From Nocardioides phosphati (GTDB lineage: Bacteria; Actinomycetota; Actinomycetes; Propionibacteriales; Nocardioidaceae), in contig NZ_BMNI01000002.1 of assembly GCF_014646375.1 (NCBI RefSeq), positions 186,001-250,000 of the forward strand: a stretch of DNA of 64,000 nt. Direction: 5' to 3'. Below the pieces are notes generated by a model, which saw nothing but the letters and a program-made list of their open reading frames with translations, made no database searches and had not been told where the DNA came from. Both the position numbers and the translations under genes were made by a program. Of this stretch, positions 60,401 to 64,000 are shown piece after piece; position 1 is the stretch's first letter; the number at the start of each line of letters is the position of its first letter.

Positions 60401-61477
60401 ATGAAGCGCAGGCGCGGGCAGGTCGTCGAGGTCCACGACCTCGACGACTTCGACGAACGCGTGCGGGCCGGAGTCGGCTCCCTCGCCGGCTGGGTCGTCA
60501 CCGGACTCGACCTGCGCGACCGGGGCGACGTCCTCGCCCACCGCCGGGTCGCGGGGGCGATGTTCCTCGGCTGCCGGTTCGCCAACGGTGACGAGCTCTC
60601 CTTGACCGAGCGCGGTGCGCTGGTCTTCCCCGCGATGCCGACGGTCCCCGTCGACACCTGGCCGTCCCGTCTCTACTCCCCCGCCGACCTCTACGACACC
60701 CCGTCGTACGCCGCGTCGCTGGATGCCCGCGCCTACGCCTGGTCCCGCGAGCCCGGGCGCGAGCCGGCGCTGGCGCGGGCCCTGCACGACCACGGCATCG
60801 ACACGGCCCTGGCCGCCTGGACGAAGGGGCGCTCGCTCGTCGGTGTCATGGGTGGCCACGCCGCCGACCGCGGGTCGGCCGACTACGCCGACGCCGCGCG
60901 CCTCGGCCACGGCATCGCTGCCTCGCGCACGGTCGCCACCGGCGGCGGCCCGGGGGCGATGGAGGCCGCCAACCTCGGGGCGTGGATGTCCCGCCGCGCC
61001 TCGTACGACCTCGATGGTGCGCTCGACGAGCTCGGTCGCGTGCCGTCGTTCCGCCCCGACATCGGCGCGTGGGTCGACGCGGCGTTCGAGGTCCGCGACC
61101 GGTGGCCCGACGGCGGCGAGTCGCTCGGCATCCCGACCTGGCACTACGGCCACGAGCCACCCAACGCGTTCGCGACGTCGATCGCGAAGTACTTCGGCAA
61201 CCCCGTGCGCGAAGCGATCCTGCTCCAGGTCTGCAACGCGGGCATCGTCTTCCTGCCCGGCGCCGGCGGCACCGTGCAGGAGATCTTCCAGGACGCGTGC
61301 GAGAACTACTACGCCGATGAGTCCTCCGTCGCCCCGATGGTCCTCGTCGGCCGCGCCTACTGGACCTCGACGTTCCCCGCCTGGCCACTGTTGCAGGCGC
61401 TGGCCCGCGGCCGCGCCATGGAGCCCCACGTGCACCTGGTCGACACCGTCGACGAGGCGGTCACGCTGCTCGGCTGA
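60401..61477 (+). CDS. LOG-family (lysine decarboxylase-like/Rossmann) protein
   Basis: A 358-residue protein with a LOG-type nucleotide-binding domain in its C-terminal two thirds: SLVGVMGGHAADRGS, the GGGPGAMEAANLGA loop, and FLPGAGGTVQEIFQ (PGGxGTxxE in canonical LOG; here PGAGGTVQE). LOG enzymes release free cytokinin or hydrolyse nucleoside monophosphates. The N-terminal 130 residues are an extra domain (DDFDERVRAGVGSLAGWVVTGLDLRD) found in long actinobacterial versions. Substrate uncertain. It converges directly with the TPR-like gene, stop codons adjacent. Confidence 0.82.
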   Translation: MKRRRGQVVEVHDLDDFDERVRAGVGSLAGWVVTGLDLRDRGDVLAHRRVAGAMFLGCRFANGDELSLTERGALVFPAMPTVPVDTWPSRLYSPADLYDTPSYAASLDARAYAWSREPGREPALARALHDHGIDTALAAWTKGRSLVGVMGGHAADRGSADYADAARLGHGIAASRTVATGGGPGAMEAANLGAWMSRRASYDLDGALDELGRVPSFRPDIGAWVDAAFEVRDRWPDGGESLGIPTWHYGHEPPNAFATSIAKYFGNPVREAILLQVCNAGIVFLPGAGGTVQEIFQDACENYYADESSVAPMVLVGRAYWTSTFPAWPLLQALARGRAMEPHVHLVDTVDEAVTLLG

Positions 61478-62086
61478 TCACCACTGGATCTGCTGCTTCG
61501 GCTCGTTCTTGGGCTCGAGCTGGACGTCCTTGATCCTCTCCGCCTCGCGATTCTTCTTCTCGACCTCGTTCAGCTTCTGGTCCTCGGACGTGTCGCTGGA
61601 GCTCGACGAGGCCTTGGCGATCTCGTCCTGGAGGTCCTTCTCGAGGTTGTCGTTGCAGCCCGTGCCGAGGATCGCCGTACGCGCGTCGCGCAGCGCGACC
61701 TGCTGCCGGTCGCGGTCGCCCTTGGCGGCTGCCTGGTCCGCCATCGCCTTGTGCGTGAGGGCCAGGTCGACACGTACGTCGCAGAGCCGGTCGTCGGGGG
61801 CGTCGTGGAGCGCCGTGGTGAAAAGCCGGACGGCGGCCTTGTAGTCCTTCGCGCCGTACGCCGCGGTGCCGGCGTCGAACGGGGAGATCCAGGGCGAGAC
61901 GACGCCGAGGTCGTGCGCGCCCGCGAAGGTCGAGCGGGCCGCCGCGTAGCGACCGGCCTCGTAGTCCTGGCGGGCCGAGGCGTTGCCGTGGACGAGGAGC
62001 CAGAGGTGGCCGGCGACGAGGAGGGCGACCAGCGAGGGCAGTGCGCCGAGGACGAGGAGCCGGCGCTGCTCGGTGGAGAGGGTCAT
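61478..62086 (-). CDS. TPR-like membrane-anchored protein
   Basis: A 202-residue protein with one N-terminal membrane helix (about residues 9-29, LLVLGALPSLVALLVAGHLW) and an external domain with TPR-like repeats (DYEAGRYAAARSTFAGAHD, AAYGAKDYKAAVRLFTTALHDAP, RVDLALTHKAMADQAAAKGD), ending in a charged coiled-coil tail (KLNEVEKKNREAERIK). The ATG at 62086 overlaps the vWA gene stop (ATGA, 62083-62086). It resembles the BatE/TPR partner in BatABD-type clusters. Role unknown. Confidence 0.78.
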   Translation of the reverse strand: MTLSTEQRRLLVLGALPSLVALLVAGHLWLLVHGNASARQDYEAGRYAAARSTFAGAHDLGVVSPWISPFDAGTAAYGAKDYKAAVRLFTTALHDAPDDRLCDVRVDLALTHKAMADQAAAKGDRDRQQVALRDARTAILGTGCNDNLEKDLQDEIAKASSSSSDTSEDQKLNEVEKKNREAERIKDVQLEPKNEPKQQIQW

Positions 62087-62964
62087 CGCGCCACCTCCTT
62101 CGCCTCGCGCCAGGCGAGCACGTCGAGGCGGAGCTCGACGAGGGCCAGCCCGGCGAGCAACAAGGCGAGCACCCAGTAGAGCTCGACGTCCTCGTTGCCG
62201 TCGCGTGAGGAGCTCGAGCCGTGCTGCGCGAGCGCGGCCGCCCACGGCGTGAGCGATCCGGTGCCGTTGCGGTAGGCGTAGTCGACGCCGAGCTGCTTCG
62301 CGATCTTCCTCAGGTTGCCCTCGTCCACGTGGCTGAGCGCGATGCTGCCGGTGGACTGGTCGCGCACGAAGGTCCACGGGGGCTCGCCGCCGGTCGGCAT
62401 CCGGCCGCCCGCGCTCGTGCCGTAGCCGAGCACCGCACCGTCGTCGATGTACTTCGCGAGGGGAGCGAAGGAGCGCTGGTGCGCGCCCTTCCTGGTGTTC
62501 TCGCCGTCGCTGAGGAAGACCACGACGAAGCGCCGGTCGGGGTGCTGCTTCTTCGCATCGGCGAGGACCGTGCGCGTCAGGTCGAGAGGACGGTCCATCA
62601 CGGTGCCGGTACCCGCCATCATCGGCTCGCGGGTGACCCGCTGGACCGCTCGCTGAACGGCGGCCCGGCTGTCGGTGAAGGCCAGATCGACCTTCGCGTC
62701 GTGGCCGAAGCCGATCAGGCCGATGTGGGCGTCGGGCAGCGCCCTGGTGATGTCGGTGAGGTCCTGGCGCACGCCCTCGAGCCGCGAGCGGACGCCCGCG
62801 TAGTCGAGCGCGGACATGCTCAGCGTCTCGTCGACGACGAACAGCACCTCGAGCTTGTCGCCGACGGGCTTCTGCTCGTGGCCGGCTCCCCCGACGCCCG
62901 GACGGAACGCGATGAGGACGGCGAGGACGGCCATCGCGATGCGGATGTTCCAGTTGGGCTTCAT
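62083..62964 (-). CDS. Von Willebrand factor A domain membrane protein (MIDAS present)
   Basis: A 293-residue membrane protein with one N-terminal helix (about 8-20), a vWA domain (about 38-230), and a C-terminal helix (YWVLALLLAGLALVELRL). The metal-ion-dependent adhesion site is mostly intact: VVDETLSMS (DxTxS), a Thr in GTGTVMD and the Asp in LSDGENT. Overlaps by ATGA with both neighbours. The TPR and second vWA proteins next to it make a BatA/BatB-like unit; such units often sit beside a MoxR ATPase, which would lie beyond the right edge. Confidence 0.85.
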   Translation of the reverse strand: MKPNWNIRIAMAVLAVLIAFRPGVGGAGHEQKPVGDKLEVLFVVDETLSMSALDYAGVRSRLEGVRQDLTDITRALPDAHIGLIGFGHDAKVDLAFTDSRAAVQRAVQRVTREPMMAGTGTVMDRPLDLTRTVLADAKKQHPDRRFVVVFLSDGENTRKGAHQRSFAPLAKYIDDGAVLGYGTSAGGRMPTGGEPPWTFVRDQSTGSIALSHVDEGNLRKIAKQLGVDYAYRNGTGSLTPWAAALAQHGSSSSRDGNEDVELYWVLALLLAGLALVELRLDVLAWREAKEVAR

Positions 62965-63899
62965 CGGAACAGCCCCCGCAGACCGGCCAGGAGCAGGCCG
63001 CCCAGGCCGAGCAGGACCAGGAGCGTCGGGATGAACGGCCCGTCGCGCCGCAGTGCCACCGGCGGCGGGTCGAGGCGGAGCGCCTCCTTCGACCAGATGG
63101 CGTCCATCGGCCTGGAGCTGGTGACGAGGTCCCCGCCGGTCAGCCGTGCGGCGGTCCGCAGGTCGCCGAGGCCCGCGCTGGAGGCGCCGGCGGGCACGGC
63201 GTACACCCGGACGCCGCGGTCGTGGGCGACCCCGGCGGCCTCGGCCATGCTGACCACCGACCCGGTCGACGAGCCCGAGCCGACGAGGATCACGGCGCGG
63301 CCGCGCTTTGCCTTCGGGGCGTCGAACGCCTTGGCACAGGTGACCAGGGCGTCGCCGGTCGCGGCGCCCTCGGCGTCTCGGGCGCCCTTCGCCCCGAGGG
63401 AGGTCAGCGTCTTGCGGACCTGTACGACGGCGGCATCGGTCAGCGCGAAGTCGTCGGTCAGCGCCAGCAGCTCGCCGGTGCTCGCGGTGAAGCCCTGCAG
63501 GCCGACGCGGATCGGCTCGGCTCGGAGCACCGGCAACAGCGCTCGGAGCTGCCCGAGCACCGCGATCGTGCCCGCACGCGCGGCGGGGCTCAGGTCGGCG
63601 CAGACCACGAGGTCGCCGGGGCGGGCCGGGTCGTCGACGACCTCGGTGTGCATCGGGCGTGCCGCCAGCCAGACCGCGCCCACGAGGACGAGGCCGACGG
63701 AGACCAGCTGCACCTGGGTGAGCAGCAGCTGCTGCCGGGCCAGCTCACGGAAGCGCGGCAGCGCGCGCAGCCGCTCGGCGTGCGCGACCGGCAGGCCGAC
63801 CGGGACCTCGGGGTCGGGCAGGAAGCGCACGAGCAGCGCGTAGCCGATGGGCAGCAGCACGAGCAGCGCCAGCAGCAGGAGGGGCCACTTCAGGTCCAT
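62961..63899 (-). CDS. Von Willebrand A-like membrane protein with degenerate MIDAS
   Basis: A 312-residue protein with membrane helices at about residues 6-24, 62-80 and 289-308. The central domain has the vWA strand order, but the metal site is changed: the first motif reads CADLSPA (DxSxA instead of DxSxS), and where DG is expected the protein has VGSGSS. It may be a non-metal-binding partner of the intact vWA protein encoded downstream. Its ATG overlaps the stop of the preceding gene region and its own stop overlaps the next start (ATGA, 62961-62964). Confidence 0.75.
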   Translation of the reverse strand: MDLKWPLLLLALLVLLPIGYALLVRFLPDPEVPVGLPVAHAERLRALPRFRELARQQLLLTQVQLVSVGLVLVGAVWLAARPMHTEVVDDPARPGDLVVCADLSPAARAGTIAVLGQLRALLPVLRAEPIRVGLQGFTASTGELLALTDDFALTDAAVVQVRKTLTSLGAKGARDAEGAATGDALVTCAKAFDAPKAKRGRAVILVGSGSSTGSVVSMAEAAGVAHDRGVRVYAVPAGASSAGLGDLRTAARLTGGDLVTSSRPMDAIWSKEALRLDPPPVALRRDGPFIPTLLVLLGLGGLLLAGLRGLFR

Positions 63900-64000
63900 G
63901 TGCGCACCAGCTCCCGGGCGGCCTGCAGGCTGCGCGCGAAGTCGTCCAGCGACGCCTCGCCAGGCGCGAACTCCGGCGGGTACATCGCGGCGATCGCGTC
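63890..64000 (-). CDS. C-terminal end of an unidentified gene in the vWA cluster
   Basis: The last 36 codons of a minus-strand gene that enters from the right edge, ending with TGA at 63890-63892 and overlapping the ATG of the next gene (63899) by 10 nt. The visible residues (AAMYPPEFAPGEASLDDFARS and so on) do not identify the product. By position it belongs to the vWA/MoxR-type operon. Confidence 0.6.
   Translation of the reverse strand, partial: DAIAAMYPPEFAPGEASLDDFARSLQAARELVRTWT

Overview
The window is about 70% GC (estimated by eye) and looks like chromosomal DNA of an actinobacterium, most probably a Nocardioides-like member of the Propionibacteriales. The reasons are the actinobacterial respiratory modules (qcrCAB with a di-haem cytochrome c, ctaC/D/F plus separate ctaE, short NusA, IF2 with a long Ala/Pro/Gly linker), frequent GTG starts, and a dxr-rip-ispG cluster. 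The genus is an inference. No tRNA, rRNA or CRISPR array was seen, and no gene-free stretch exceeds 300 bases.

Layout. 1-7117: trpD (cut by the window edge), OsmC-like, receiver-domain and CtaG genes on the minus strand, diverging from ctaE-qcrC-qcrA-qcrB. 7178-10798: one minus-strand gene of 321 codons (AbiEi-like N-terminus, nuclease-like C-terminus) split by a complete 2649-bp IS21-family element flanked by a 6-bp direct repeat. 10902-15197: L,D-transpeptidase lipoprotein and the ctaC-ctaD-ctaF operon. 15302-24658: cysteine desulfurase-TusA pair, adenosine-kinase-like gene, HesB-type Fe-S protein, glycerate kinase, nadA, yjdM, dapB and several small genes. 24765-31214: M16 peptidase, pnp, rpsO and an orphan molybdopterin oxidoreductase. 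31283-39315: MMPL transporter and a complete fructose PTS locus (ptsI diverging from fruR-fruK-fruA-ptsH). 39323-47302: ribF, truB, rbfA, infB, ylxR, nusA, rimP, interrupted by an opposite-strand gene for a membrane protein with an L7/L12-like C-terminal domain. 47385-56553: ferritin-like and lipoprotein genes, HAD, proS, patatin, DoxX, GNAT, SHOCT, ispG. 56573-64000: rip, dxr, a truncated acyl-CoA-synthetase-like gene, bluB, a LOG-family gene, and a TPR/von Willebrand A membrane cluster leaving the window.

How the genes work together. The qcr and cta genes build the menaquinol-cytochrome c-O2 supercomplex. rimP/nusA/infB/rbfA/truB/rpsO/pnp serve translation and RNA metabolism. dxr and ispG belong to the MEP isoprenoid pathway. 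ptsI/fruRKA/ptsH import and phosphorylate fructose.

Two window-wide patterns stand out. About twenty genes have a TANNNT hexamer exactly 6-7 nt before the start codon, which predicts leaderless mRNAs and was used here to choose several starts. Operon genes are often joined by GTGA or ATGA stop/start overlaps. The least explained items are the L7/L12-like membrane protein, three TGTCA/TGACA dyads between infB and rbfA, and the IS-split nuclease-like gene.
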